Source: Nocardia sp. CY41 (GTDB lineage: Bacteria > Actinomycetota > Actinomycetes > Mycobacteriales > Mycobacteriaceae). From it: DNA of 64,000 nucleotides. The DNA lies in assembly GCF_009829325.1 (NCBI RefSeq), contig NZ_VUOS01000018.1:124001-188000 (forward strand), in the 5' to 3' direction. The position numbers were made by a program, and so were the translations under genes. The notes beneath the pieces were generated by a model. The model had not been told where the DNA came from, did no database searches, and worked only from the letters and a program-made list of their open reading frames with translations. This document shows positions 33,339-43,055 of the stretch, in pieces; within the stretch, counting starts at the first letter, position 1; each line of letters begins with the position of its first letter.

Positions 33339-35120
33339 CTACGGAATGAATTCCTGGACTTTCGCTTTCGCGCCCTGCGCGACCAGGTGCCAGGCGTCGG
33401 GGTCGCCGCGCAGCACGGCTTCGGCGGTGTCCTTCATCTGATCCCAGGTCGCGTGCGGCGGGATGGGCGGCACGTCGGGGTCGCAGTGCACGTCGAGCAC
33501 GACCGGGCCGTCGGCGTGCAGGGCGCTGTCCCAGGCCGGGCCGAGGTCCTCGGGTGTCCGAACGGTGATGCCCGTCAGGCCGGCGCTGCGGGCGACCTCG
33601 GCGTAGGAGACGTCGGGAAGTGTTTGCGACTGCTCGAATTTCGGCGCGCCGCCCATGGCCCGAAGCTCCCAGGTGACCTGGTTGAGATCGTTGTTGTGGA
33701 AGACGCAGACCACCAGACGCTGGTCGCGCCAGCGGGGGCGGTAGCGGGCGATGGTGAGCAGTTCGGCCATGCCGTTCATCTGCATGGCGCCGTCGCCGAC
33801 CAACGCGATCACGGGCCGGTCGGGGTGGGCGAACTTGGCTCCGATGGCGTAGGGCACACCGGGGCCCATGGTGGCCAAGGTGCCCGACAGCGATCCGCGC
33901 ATCCGTCCCCGGAAGCGCAGGCAGCGGGCGTACCAGTTGGTCGAGGAGCCGGAGTCCGCGGTGACGATGGCGTCCTCGGGAATGCGTTCGGACAGCTCCC
34001 ACACCACCCGCATCGGGTTGACCGGTTCGGCGTCCAGCAAGGATTGGCGTTCGACGGTCTGCCACCAGCGGGCGACGTTCTTCTCGATCCGCTCCCGCCA
34101 GCTGCGGTCGTCCTTGCGCCGCACCAACGGGATCAACTCCGCCAGCGTCGATTTCGCGTCGCCGACCAGGTTCACCTCGGTGGGGTAACGCATGCCGATC
34201 ATGGCGCCGTCGAGGTCGATCTGCACCGCACGCGCCTGCCCCGGTTCGGGCAGGAACTGGCTGTAGGGGAAATTCGAGCCGACGATCAGCAGCGTGTCGC
34301 AGTCACGCATCAGCTCGTAACTGGGCCTGCTGCCGAGCAATCCGATCGCGCCCGTGACGAAAGGCAGGTCGTCGGGCAGCACGTCCTTGCCCAGCAGCGC
34401 CTTCGCCACGCCCGCTCCGGTGCGCTCGGCGAGCTCGACGACCTCCTCGGCGGCCGCGCGGGCGCCCTGACCCACGAGGACGGCGACCTTCGATCCGGCC
34501 TCGAGCACCTCCGCCGCGCGCCGGATGTCCCCGTGCGCGGGCACCACGCGCGTCGAGATCGAGCCCGGTGGGCTCGACGGCACCTGCTTGAAGGCGTGCT
34601 GTGGTGGATGATATTGCTCTTCTTGCAGATCCGACGGGATGATCACCGCGGTCGGGGCCCGGCGCGCGGTCGCGATCCGGAAGGCGCGATCCAGCGCGTT
34701 GGGCAGCTGGCTGGCCACGTTCACTTCGACCAGATAGTCGGACGCGACGTCCTTGAACAGGCTCTGCAGATCGACTTCCTGCTGATAGCTGCCGCCCATC
34801 GCGCTGCGCGCGGTCTGCCCGACGATCGCCACCACCGGGACGTGATCGAGCTTCGCGTCGTACAGCCCGTTGAGCAGGTGAATCGCCCCCGGCCCCGAGG
34901 TCGCGGTGCACACGCCCACCTTGCCGCTGAATTTGGCGTATCCGGTGGCCTGGAACGCCGACATCTCCTCGTGGCGGGCTTGGATGAACGCCGGCTTGTC
35001 GTCGGCGCGGCCGAAAGCGGCGATCAGGCCGTTGATCCCGTCGCCGGGATAACCGAAGACCTGCTCGACGCCCCATTCCCGCAGACGTCGCACGACGTAG
35101 TCACCGACCTGTTGAGCCAT
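33339..35120 (-). CDS. TPP-dependent pyruvate oxidase/dehydrogenase (PoxB-like)
   Basis: A 593-residue thiamine-pyrophosphate enzyme of the PoxB/acetolactate-synthase superfamily. The N-terminal TPP domain has FGYPGDGINGL and the catalytic Glu in ARHEEMSAFQATGYAKF, with TATSGPGAIHLLNGL following. The C-terminal TPP-binding motif GDGAMQMNGMAELLTIAR with NNDLNQVTWE is present. It oxidatively decarboxylates pyruvate, probably to acetate, with electrons passed to quinone. The start has a strong AGGAGGA. It lies between the P-type ATPase gene (88 bp upstream) and the HHE gene; this cluster suggests adaptation to low-oxygen or energy stress. Confidence 0.87.
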   Translation of the reverse strand: MAQQVGDYVVRRLREWGVEQVFGYPGDGINGLIAAFGRADDKPAFIQARHEEMSAFQATGYAKFSGKVGVCTATSGPGAIHLLNGLYDAKLDHVPVVAIVGQTARSAMGGSYQQEVDLQSLFKDVASDYLVEVNVASQLPNALDRAFRIATARRAPTAVIIPSDLQEEQYHPPQHAFKQVPSSPPGSISTRVVPAHGDIRRAAEVLEAGSKVAVLVGQGARAAAEEVVELAERTGAGVAKALLGKDVLPDDLPFVTGAIGLLGSRPSYELMRDCDTLLIVGSNFPYSQFLPEPGQARAVQIDLDGAMIGMRYPTEVNLVGDAKSTLAELIPLVRRKDDRSWRERIEKNVARWWQTVERQSLLDAEPVNPMRVVWELSERIPEDAIVTADSGSSTNWYARCLRFRGRMRGSLSGTLATMGPGVPYAIGAKFAHPDRPVIALVGDGAMQMNGMAELLTIARYRPRWRDQRLVVCVFHNNDLNQVTWELRAMGGAPKFEQSQTLPDVSYAEVARSAGLTGITVRTPEDLGPAWDSALHADGPVVLDVHCDPDVPPIPPHATWDQMKDTAEAVLRGDPDAWHLVAQGAKAKVQEFIP

Positions 35121-35208
35121 AGGGTTCCTCCTGTCCGTGTGCCGGTGGCAGGGTCCGTCGCCCGGCGGATACCCGGGCGCTGGGGCGCCAATCAGCGCGC
35201 GGCCGCCC

Positions 35209-38200
35209 CTAGGCGGTCTCTTGCGCGGGCAACAGCCGCGGAAGCAGCACGGCGGCGGCGGTGGCGGTCGTCGCGCACGTGGTCGCGATCCCCCACCCGA
35301 CGGGATCCAGCGGGCGGCAACCGAAGTAGCCGCACAGCCCCGGCGTCATCACCACCGCGCCGAGCACCGCGCCACTGGCCGCCGTGGTGAGCCACACCAG
35401 CGGGCTGCGGTACCCGGAGACCAGCGTCTGCCCCAGCTGCGTGCCGATGAGCGCGACCAAGCCGATCGTCGCCGCACGCCGCTGCGTGCCGGTCATGCGG
35501 CCGAGGGTCCAGGCGACCGACGCGCTGGTGGCCGTCGCGACACCGCGGACGCCGAGCGTGCGCAGCAGGTCGGTGCCCAGGTCGGCGCGCGGGAGTCCGG
35601 CTAGCCGCTCTCCGGCTCGCTCCGCCTGCGCCCGCGGATCGTCGGCGTCGTCGGGATCGGCCGCATCGCGCTCGCGCGACAGCGCCAGCGCCATGGCGGG
35701 GAACATGTCGGTGAGCATGTTGACCAGCAGGAATTGCCTGGTGCCCAGCGGCGCCCTGCCGCTGACGGCGGTGCCGTACAGCGTGAAGGCCACTTCACCC
35801 GCGTTGCCGCCGACCAGCACGCCGACGGCGTCGGTGACCCGCTGCCACATGCCGCGGCCTTCGACGAGGGCGTGTAACAGCACCAGCGGGTCGGGATGGG
35901 TGAGCACCATGTCGGCGGCATTGCGGGCGGCGATCGAACCCTGGGCGGCCAAGCCGATTCCGACGTCGGCGGTGCGGATGGCGGCGGCGTCGTTGCTGCC
36001 GTCGCCGGTCATGCCGACCACGTGCCCCGCCCGCCGCAGCGCGGACACGATGCGCACCTTCTGTTCCGGGTCGACGCGGGCGAAGACGGTGCTCTGCTCG
36101 ATCAGCTCGGTCTGCGCGGTCTCGTCCAGACGGTCGAGATCCGCGCCGGTGACCACCTGGCCGGCTTCGATGCCGAGCTGGCGGGCCACCGCCGCGGCGG
36201 TCACCGGGTGGTCGCCGGTGATCATGCGCACGCTGATCCCGTTGCCTTGCAACGCGGTGACCAGCGGCAGCGTCTGGGGGCGCGGGGCGTCGGCGAGACC
36301 GAGGAAGCCGAGCAAGGTGAGTTCCTCGACGGCCGCCTCGACGTCGTCGGGTTCACTGGGCAGATCGCGGCGGGCCACCACCAGCACCCGCAGGCCCTGC
36401 TCGGCGAGGTCGCGCACCGCCTTCTCGGCGCGTTCGCGCATGTGCTCGTCGAAGGGATGGTCGGTGTCGTCGGTGCGCACCCTGGTGCAACGCGACAGGA
36501 CGACTTCGGGAGCGCCCTTCACGATCAACCGCAGTTTGTGGGCGGTGTGGCCGAGTGTGGCGGCGTAGCCGCGGTTGGATTCGAACGGGATCTCCTCGAT
36601 CGGATCCCAGCGGCGTGCGTCGTCGCCGAGCGCCTCGGCCGCGGCGTCGACCACCGCGCGGTCGGTGGCGTGCACGATGGGGCCCTCGGCGGGATCGGGG
36701 CAGGCGCGGGCCGCGGCGCGCAGCAGGCGCTTGGCGTGTTCGGAGCCTGCGTCCGGGGACCACTGGTCGTCGAGATCGGCGAGGGTGGTCAGCCTCAGCC
36801 GTCCTTCGGTGAGGGTGCCGGTCTTGTCGAAGCACAGGGTGTCCACCCGGCCCAGGGCCTCGACGGTGCGACTGGCGCGCACCAGCACGCCGTGCCGCGA
36901 CAGTCTGCGGGCGGCGGCCAGCTGAGCGACCGTGGCCACCAGCGGCAGTCCCTCGGGGACCGCGGCGACCGCGACGGCCACACCATCGGCGATCGCGGTG
37001 CGCAACGGCCTGCCGCGCAGGATGCCCAACCCGGTCACGACGCCGCCGCCGGTCAAGGTCAGCGGCAGGGCGCGGTCGGTCAAGCGGCGCAATTGCGCCT
37101 GCACGCCTGCCTTCTCCGGCGGGATGGCCCCGGCCGCGGCGCGGCCTGCCTGGGTGTCGGGGCCGACGGCCACGACGATCGCCCGCGCGGTGCCGTTGAC
37201 CACGGTGCTGCCCTCGAAGACCATGCAGGCGCGGTCGGCCACCGACGTGCCCGGGGTGGCGGGCACCTGCTTGTCGACGGTGATCGACTCGCCGGTGAGG
37301 CCGGATTCGTCCATCTCCAGGTCGTCGGCGCGCAGCAGTCGCGCGTCGGCGGGGACCACGTCGCCGCCGCGCAGCACGATCACGTCGCCGAGTGCGAGCA
37401 CAGCGGCGGGCACCTGCCGTTCACGGGGTTCGCGCGCGTCGAGGTCGGCGCGATCGATCACGCGGGCGGTGAGCCGCTCGCCCTCGAACAGGCGATACAG
37501 TGCGCCCTCGGCACGCTGCCGTTGCCAGGCCGACACCAGCGCGTTGACCCCGAGCACCGACGACAGCAGCACCGCGTCCGACGGCGCGCCCAGCACGGCG
37601 GTGGCGACCGCGCCCACCCCGAGGATCGGAGTGAGCGGATCGGCCAGCTCGCGGCGCAGTTGGCCCGCGAACGACGCCGCCGAGGCGAGCACGCGCGCGC
37701 CGGGGATGCGGGCGGTGGGACTGGGCGCGGCGCGCTCCTCGACGGGAACGGGCCGCGGCAACCGGCTCAGCACCTCACCGGGTTCGAGGGCGTGCCACGG
37801 AAGCAGCGGCGCGAGGGTGGCCGGTGGCTCGGCGCGCGCCGTGCGCCAGCCGGTGTAGGCGCCGCTGAGCAGGCCGGTGTAGTGGGCGGCGGTCATCGGC
37901 GAGGACCGGCCCGCGCTGTCCGGGGCGACGGCCAGCAGCAGCCCGCCCAGCGCGGCCGCCGACAGGGCCAGTGAGCGGCCGCGTTCGCTCACCTGACGGG
38001 CCGGGGCGATGGCGGCGAGCACCCGATGGGCCTGTCCGAGATCGCGGCAGACCGCGTCGGCGGTCCAGGGCATCTGCAGCGCGTTGTCCTCCCGCACCGC
38101 TATCCCGATGCCGACATCGGCGAAGGCCAGGGCCTTGTGCGCGCGGGGGCTCAGCACGGCGACGACGTGGCCGTCCCGTTGCAGGGTGCGCACCCGCTCG

Positions 38201-39816
38201 CTGAGCGAACGCGACGGGGAGACGAATTCGTCGGCCATGGACCGCAGTTCGGCGGCGTCGGCGCCCGCGGCCAGGGTCACCCGCAGGCCCGCGCTGCGCG
38301 CCCGGCTCAGCAGGGCGTGGGCGCGCCGGTCGAGTTCGCGTCCGACCAGCACCCGTCCCACCGGTGTGCCGTTGTCGTGGAGTTCGCGCCATACGGCGCG
38401 GCGGGTGTCACCGTCGTCGGGCCTTCCGGTCGCGGGGTGCACCAGCCGCCGGTGGCCGCCTGCCGACAGGTAGCGGTCGGTGTCGTCGGGCAGCAAGTCG
38501 TCCTGGGCGCCTTCCCCGGCCTCCTGCTCCCACAGCAGCCGCTGGCTCGCGCTCCATACTTCGGCGACCGACCATCGTGGATCCGTGGCTTCGGCGTCGA
38601 GGATCAACCGGCGTGCGGTCAACAGCGACTCTCCGTCGATGACCAGCGCCGACAATCGGTCCAGCCGCCGCCACACGCGCGGGTGCAGCGTCAGCACGCC
38701 CGCCCGGCCCAGCATCGTCGAGACCAGCGCCCCGTAGGCTTCGCGGCTGGCCCGCGCCGCCTTGGGCGCGCCCAGTTCCAGTGCGTCGGCGGCGCCGAAC
38801 AGGCCGCGGCCGCCGAGCACGGAGGTGACCGCGCCCACCAGCGCGCCCGCGGCCGTTTCGTCGGCGACCCGCTCGATCGGTCCCTGCGGCATATCGACCA
38901 CGCGGGCGGGCGGCGTCAGCGGATCGCAGACTTCGGCCGGGCGGCGGTCGATGTCGGCTTCCCAGTCGCGCCATTGCGCGTACCGGGTCAGCGACTCGGT
39001 CAGGGTGAGCCCGCGGTGCACGGCGTCGATCACCAGGTTCGCCGTGCCCGCCGCCGCGGTATTGCCCAGGGCGTTGCCGATGGCGTTGGCCGTGGTGAGC
39101 AGCAGATCGGTGCGGGGACGGCCGAGCTGTTCCTCCAGGGGTTTGCGCAGGCGGGGCTGAGTGTCGACGAAGGCGGCCGCCGCGCGCAGCACGCGGGCGG
39201 GCTTGCGCAACGGCAGCACCGCGGCCACCGTCGACAGCGCGATCGCGCCCACGTCGCCGGCGACCTGGATCCCGGCCGCCAGCAGCGGCTCCCGATCACC
39301 GGGGTGCTCACAGCCGCGGCTCCAGTCCAGGTCGCCGACCGCGGTGTCGGCCTCGACGGATTCGATGGCCGACACCAAGGCGGGCAGGTCCGCCGCGCCG
39401 TGCTCGAGCGCGGCGACCACGCGCCCGGTCACCGCGTTCACCCGCCACCAGCGCACGTCGCGGCGCCGGTCCAGGGTCCGGTGCAGCGCCTGGGTGACGT
39501 CGCCGCTCTTGCCGGAGTCCAGGCCGCGCACCTCCACGGTGGCCCGGTCCTCGTAGAGGGCCACCCGGCGGCGGGTGCGCAGCGCATGCGGATCCATCAG
39601 CGCCGCGAGTTCGTCGCGCAACTCCTCGTCGCGTCCCAGGTTCAGCAGCGACGCGCCCGCCCGCGCGCCCGCCGCCACCGCCTGCACCGGCGCCTGTGCC
39701 GCTTTCGCGCCCAGACCGACGGCCTTCTCCACCCCTGCGCGGGCCATCTCGGCGGCGACGGAGGTCGGCGCCTCGAGCCACCACGGCGAGACGGTTGCGC
39801 GTAGTAAGAAGCTCAT
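35209..39816 (-). CDS. Giant cation-transporting P-type ATPase (CtpI-like)
   Basis: A 1535-residue P-type ATPase, far longer than ordinary members (about 900), like mycobacterial CtpI. The C-terminal two-thirds is a standard pump: the TGES actuator loop, PEGLPL in the membrane, the phosphorylation site DKTGT (Asp997) in CFDKTGTLTEG, KGAPEVVLSR and the GDGSNDAAAI hinge. The N-terminal third looks like a degenerate second pump half, including a haloacid-dehalogenase-like stretch (VSPSRSLSERVRTLQRDG then GIGIAVREDN). The ion is unknown; PEGLPL is shared with calcium/magnesium and alkali-cation pumps. No clear ribosome-binding site precedes the ATG at 39816. Three stress-type genes follow in the same direction. 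Confidence 0.85.
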   Translation of the reverse strand: MSFLLRATVSPWWLEAPTSVAAEMARAGVEKAVGLGAKAAQAPVQAVAAGARAGASLLNLGRDEELRDELAALMDPHALRTRRRVALYEDRATVEVRGLDSGKSGDVTQALHRTLDRRRDVRWWRVNAVTGRVVAALEHGAADLPALVSAIESVEADTAVGDLDWSRGCEHPGDREPLLAAGIQVAGDVGAIALSTVAAVLPLRKPARVLRAAAAFVDTQPRLRKPLEEQLGRPRTDLLLTTANAIGNALGNTAAAGTANLVIDAVHRGLTLTESLTRYAQWRDWEADIDRRPAEVCDPLTPPARVVDMPQGPIERVADETAAGALVGAVTSVLGGRGLFGAADALELGAPKAARASREAYGALVSTMLGRAGVLTLHPRVWRRLDRLSALVIDGESLLTARRLILDAEATDPRWSVAEVWSASQRLLWEQEAGEGAQDDLLPDDTDRYLSAGGHRRLVHPATGRPDDGDTRRAVWRELHDNGTPVGRVLVGRELDRRAHALLSRARSAGLRVTLAAGADAAELRSMADEFVSPSRSLSERVRTLQRDGHVVAVLSPRAHKALAFADVGIGIAVREDNALQMPWTADAVCRDLGQAHRVLAAIAPARQVSERGRSLALSAAALGGLLLAVAPDSAGRSSPMTAAHYTGLLSGAYTGWRTARAEPPATLAPLLPWHALEPGEVLSRLPRPVPVEERAAPSPTARIPGARVLASAASFAGQLRRELADPLTPILGVGAVATAVLGAPSDAVLLSSVLGVNALVSAWQRQRAEGALYRLFEGERLTARVIDRADLDAREPRERQVPAAVLALGDVIVLRGGDVVPADARLLRADDLEMDESGLTGESITVDKQVPATPGTSVADRACMVFEGSTVVNGTARAIVVAVGPDTQAGRAAAGAIPPEKAGVQAQLRRLTDRALPLTLTGGGVVTGLGILRGRPLRTAIADGVAVAVAAVPEGLPLVATVAQLAAARRLSRHGVLVRASRTVEALGRVDTLCFDKTGTLTEGRLRLTTLADLDDQWSPDAGSEHAKRLLRAAARACPDPAEGPIVHATDRAVVDAAAEALGDDARRWDPIEEIPFESNRGYAATLGHTAHKLRLIVKGAPEVVLSRCTRVRTDDTDHPFDEHMRERAEKAVRDLAEQGLRVLVVARRDLPSEPDDVEAAVEELTLLGFLGLADAPRPQTLPLVTALQGNGISVRMITGDHPVTAAAVARQLGIEAGQVVTGADLDRLDETAQTELIEQSTVFARVDPEQKVRIVSALRRAGHVVGMTGDGSNDAAAIRTADVGIGLAAQGSIAARNAADMVLTHPDPLVLLHALVEGRGMWQRVTDAVGVLVGGNAGEVAFTLYGTAVSGRAPLGTRQFLLVNMLTDMFPAMALALSRERDAADPDDADDPRAQAERAGERLAGLPRADLGTDLLRTLGVRGVATATSASVAWTLGRMTGTQRRAATIGLVALIGTQLGQTLVSGYRSPLVWLTTAASGAVLGAVVMTPGLCGYFGCRPLDPVGWGIATTCATTATAAAVLLPRLLPAQETA

Positions 39817-39856
39817 ACACGGCAGCTACCCAGGCCCGAACAGAGCAAACCGTCCG

Positions 39857-39884
39857 CGGCCGCGGTCTCGGACGACCGCGGCCG
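39857..39884 (-). terminator. Hairpin after the zinc alcohol dehydrogenase gene
   Basis: CGGCCGCGGTC (39857-39867) pairs perfectly with GACCGCGGCCG (39874-39884), 6-base loop. It lies between the zinc alcohol dehydrogenase stop (39908) and the ATPase start, so it separates the two minus-strand units. Confidence 0.6.
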
Positions 39885-39907
39885 GGTCCGGGGACCCGCC
39901 GCGCCGG

Positions 39908-41101
39908 TCAGTTCGTGGCGGTCGGGTCGAGCACGACTTTGATCGCCCCGTCGGTCTTCTGCTGGAAGTCGGCGTAGCCCTGCGCCGCGGCGCTCAGCGG
40001 CAGCCGGTGGGTGGCGAAGCCTTCCACGCCCAGCGGGTCGCCGTCGCGTAGCAACGGCATGATGTCCTCCACCCATCGTTTGACGTTCGCCTGGCCCATG
40101 CGCAGCTGGATCTGCTTGTCGAACAACACTCGCATCGGCAGCGGATCCCGCATGCCGCCGTAGACGCCGATAACCGAGATCGTGCCGCCGCGGCGGACGA
40201 TGTCGATCGCGGAGTTCAGCGCCGCGAGCCGGTCCACGCCCGCGGTGTCCATCACCTTCTGGGCCACCGCGTCCGGCAGGAACGCCGCCGAACGCTGAGC
40301 CACCGACGCGATCGGCGACCCGTGGGCCTCCATGCCGACCGCGTCGATCACCGCGTCGGTGCCGCGGCCTTCGGTCCAGCCCCGAATGATGTCGCCGACC
40401 GGCTCGTCGGCGGCGGCGAGGTCGATCACCTCCACGCCGCGCTCGGCGACCCGCGCCAGCCGCTCGGGCACCCGGTCCACGCCGATGACGCGATAGCCGC
40501 GCTGCGCCGCGACCCGGCAGGCCATGTCCCCGATCGGGCCGAGACCGAGTACGGTCACCGATCCGCCGTCGGGCACCCCGGCGTATTCCACCGCCTGCCA
40601 CGCGGTGGGCAGCACGTCGGACAAATACAGGAAACGGTCGTCGGCCGGTCCCTCGGGCACTGTGATATGGGTGGCGTCCGCGTGCGGCACCCGCAGATAC
40701 TCCGCCTGGCCGCCGGGCACCTGCCCGTAGAGCTTCGAATAGCCGAACAGCGCTGCGCCGCAACCGTACCGGCGGACCTGGGTCGTCTCGCACTGGGTGG
40801 GCAGGCCGGTGCGGCACATGTAGCAGGCGCCGCAGCTGATCTGGAACGGGATCACGACACGGTCGCCGCGGGACAGCCCGGTGACCGCCGAGCCGGTCTC
40901 CACCACCCGTCCCATGGCTTCGTGACCGAGGACGTCGCCGGTGCTCATATAGGCGCCGAGCACCTCGTACAGGTGCAGGTCCGAACCGCATATCCCGGTG
41001 GAGGTGACCTCGATGATCGCGTCCGTCGGGGCCTCGATGCGGGGATCGGGCACCGTTTCCACGGCGACTTTGCGTCGTCCTTGCCAGGTCACTGCCTTCA
41101 T
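39908..41101 (-). CDS. Zinc-dependent alcohol dehydrogenase (FDH-like)
   Basis: A 397-residue medium-chain alcohol dehydrogenase of the glutathione-independent formaldehyde dehydrogenase-like branch. Catalytic zinc ligands are Cys38, His60 and Glu61 (GICGSDLH and GHEAMG). The structural zinc is held by Cys90, Cys93, Cys96 and Cys104. The cofactor fold reads VTVLGLGPIGDMACRVAAQRG. It would oxidise formaldehyde or another aldehyde/alcohol with NAD. The next open sequence upstream, read on the other strand, is a decayed molybdopterin oxidoreductase (41140-41516), a possible formate-dehydrogenase-type partner now lost. Confidence 0.87.
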   Translation of the reverse strand: MKAVTWQGRRKVAVETVPDPRIEAPTDAIIEVTSTGICGSDLHLYEVLGAYMSTGDVLGHEAMGRVVETGSAVTGLSRGDRVVIPFQISCGACYMCRTGLPTQCETTQVRRYGCGAALFGYSKLYGQVPGGQAEYLRVPHADATHITVPEGPADDRFLYLSDVLPTAWQAVEYAGVPDGGSVTVLGLGPIGDMACRVAAQRGYRVIGVDRVPERLARVAERGVEVIDLAAADEPVGDIIRGWTEGRGTDAVIDAVGMEAHGSPIASVAQRSAAFLPDAVAQKVMDTAGVDRLAALNSAIDIVRRGGTISVIGVYGGMRDPLPMRVLFDKQIQLRMGQANVKRWVEDIMPLLRDGDPLGVEGFATHRLPLSAAAQGYADFQQKTDGAIKVVLDPTATN

Positions 41102-41139
41102 CCGGACGCTCCTCGGGTCGGTGTCGATACAGTCCCGGT

Positions 41140-41516
41140 CCTACCCGGAGGCCTGTGCCCGAAACGACCGCCGGTGGATCGGCTGACGACCCCGCTGGTG
41201 CGAGTCGACGGCGAACTCGTGGCGACCGACTGGGACACCGCGATGGACCGGATCGTCGCGCGGCGCTCGAGGTATGGGTCGTGAGCTCCGCCACCGACGC
41301 CGAGGCCGCGCACGTGCGCGAAGGCGACCTGTTCGAATCGCCACGAATCACCGGAATCCGGCCCGGCGTCGTCTTCCCTTCCACTACGGGTACTGGGATC
41401 GCGGCGACGGCGCGCACGACCGGGCGGCGAACGAGCTGACGCGCACCGATGTCGATCCCGCGTCCGAGCAGCCGCTGTTCGAAACCTGCGGCGCCCGCAT
41501 CCGGCGGGCATCGTAA
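41140..41516 (+). pseudogene. Collapsed molybdopterin oxidoreductase remnant
   Basis: Translation of the plus strand in one frame gives GGLCPK, then DRLTTPLVRVDGELVATDWD and RIVARR, the N-terminal part of a bis-MGD oxidoreductase. It ends in a stop at 41284. A second frame then gives VREGDLFESP with ITGIRPGVVF. A third gives PFHYGYWD with RAANELT and PLFETCGARI, the C-terminal MGD-domain end of the same kind of protein. Several hundred residues between the two ends are missing, and the C-terminal part has a 1-base frameshift in the CCC at 41376-41378. It is a clearly dead gene next to a formaldehyde-dehydrogenase-like gene. Confidence 0.75.
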
Positions 41517-41557
41517 GACGCAGGTGTGCCGTCGCGGATTCGGGGTAGGCGGGAGCC

Positions 41558-43033
41558 GTGGACCATACACGAGCTCCTCTGCTGGAAGCGCTTGCCGACT
41601 ATCACCGGCTGGGCCGGTACGGCTTCACGCCCCCTGGGCATCGGCAAGGACGCGGAACCGACGAACGCGTCCTGGATGTGATCGGCCGGGACGCCTTCGG
41701 CTCGGATGTGCTGGCCGTCGCCGGGCTGGACGACCGGCTCTCCCGCGGCGGTTTCCTGGCCCGGGCGGAGGCACTGATGGCCGACGCGGTGCGGGCGGAA
41801 TCGGCGTTCTTCTCCACCTGCGGCAGTTCCCTCTCGGTCAAGGCGGCCATGATGACCGTAGCGGGCGGCCACGACGGCGGCCTGCTCGTGGCGCGGGACA
41901 GTCACAAATCGGTTGTCGCCGGGCTCATCTTCTCCGGCGTCCAGCCGCGGTGGATCACGCCGCGCTGGGATACCGAGATGCACTTCGCGCACCCGCCCTC
42001 CCCGCAGCAGGTCCGCGAAGCCTGGGACGCCCACCCCGACGCAGCGGGCGCGCTGATCGTGAGCCCGAGTCCGTACGGCACCTGCGCCGACATCGCCGGC
42101 ATCGCCGAGGCCTGCCACGAGCGCGGCAAGCCGCTCATCGTGGACGAAGCGTGGGGCGCGCATCTGCCGTTCCACGACGACCTGCCGACCTGGGCCATGG
42201 ACGCCGGCGCCGATCTGTGCGTGGTCAGCGTGCACAAGATGGGTGCCGGGTTCGAACAGGGTTCGGTGTTCCACCTGCAAGGTGATCTCATCGACCCCAT
42301 CCGGCTCAGCGAATGCGCCGACCTGCTGATGACCACGAGCCCCAACGTGCTGGTCTACGCCGCGCTCGACGGCTGGCGCAGGCAGATGGTCGAACGTGGC
42401 CGGGAACTGCTCGGTGACGCGCTGCTGGTCGCCGACCAGGCCAGGCGGCAGCTCGGGGAGATCCCCGGTATCAGGGTGCTCGAGAACGAACTGCTCGGCA
42501 CGGAAGCCTCCCACGACCTCGACCGGCTCCAAGTCCTCATGGACGTGTCCGGCACCGGAGCCAGCGGCTATCAGGCCGCGGACTGGCTGCGCGAGCACCG
42601 GCGCCTCGACCTGGGTTTGAGCGATCACCGCCGGCTGCTCGCCACCCTGTCGCTGGCCGACGACAAGGACACCGCCGACACCCTGATCGACGGCATCGCT
42701 GCCTGGCGCGATCAACTGGACGATCCCCACCCGCCGAGCATCGACCTGCCCGCACCGGAGGATCTGCAGCTGGAATCGGTGATGCTGCCGCGCGACGCGT
42801 TCTTCGGGCCGGTGGAGACCGTGGACGCGCACGAGGCCGTCGGCCGGATCGCCGCCGAGCAGCTCACGCCCTACCCACCGGGCATACCGGTGGTCGTGCC
42901 CGGTGAACGCATCGACGCCGCCGTCGTCGACTACCTGCGCACCGGGCTGGACGCGGGCATGAACGTGCCGGACGCCGCGGACTCGCGGCTGCGCACGATC
43001 CGTGTCGTCGCCCGCGACCGAACCGGAAGTTGA
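41558..43033 (+). CDS. Orn/Lys/Arg decarboxylase-like PLP enzyme
   Basis: A 491-residue fold-type I PLP enzyme of the Orn/Lys/Arg decarboxylase major domain. It starts with YGFTPPGHRQGRG, then AFGSDVLAVAGLDD. PLP anchoring is shown by RDSHKSVVAGLIFSG, VDEAWGAHLPF (the Asp) and the Schiff-base Lys in SVHKMGAG. It probably decarboxylates a basic amino acid to a polyamine precursor, possibly for acid or stress tolerance. The start is GTG at 41558 with GGGAG close upstream. A flavin reductase gene follows after 22 bp in the same operon. Confidence 0.86.
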   Translation: MDHTRAPLLEALADYHRLGRYGFTPPGHRQGRGTDERVLDVIGRDAFGSDVLAVAGLDDRLSRGGFLARAEALMADAVRAESAFFSTCGSSLSVKAAMMTVAGGHDGGLLVARDSHKSVVAGLIFSGVQPRWITPRWDTEMHFAHPPSPQQVREAWDAHPDAAGALIVSPSPYGTCADIAGIAEACHERGKPLIVDEAWGAHLPFHDDLPTWAMDAGADLCVVSVHKMGAGFEQGSVFHLQGDLIDPIRLSECADLLMTTSPNVLVYAALDGWRRQMVERGRELLGDALLVADQARRQLGEIPGIRVLENELLGTEASHDLDRLQVLMDVSGTGASGYQAADWLREHRRLDLGLSDHRRLLATLSLADDKDTADTLIDGIAAWRDQLDDPHPPSIDLPAPEDLQLESVMLPRDAFFGPVETVDAHEAVGRIAAEQLTPYPPGIPVVVPGERIDAAVVDYLRTGLDAGMNVPDAADSRLRTIRVVARDRTGS

Positions 43034-43055
43034 TGTCGAACAGGAGGTTTGCTTC

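Noticed and set aside
39817..39907. GGGTCC-GG-GGACCC near 39885-39898 as a DosR-type box for the ATPase operon
   Set aside because: Arms are only 6 bp, the sequence does not match the GGGACT/AGTCCC core, and it lies next to a terminator hairpin.
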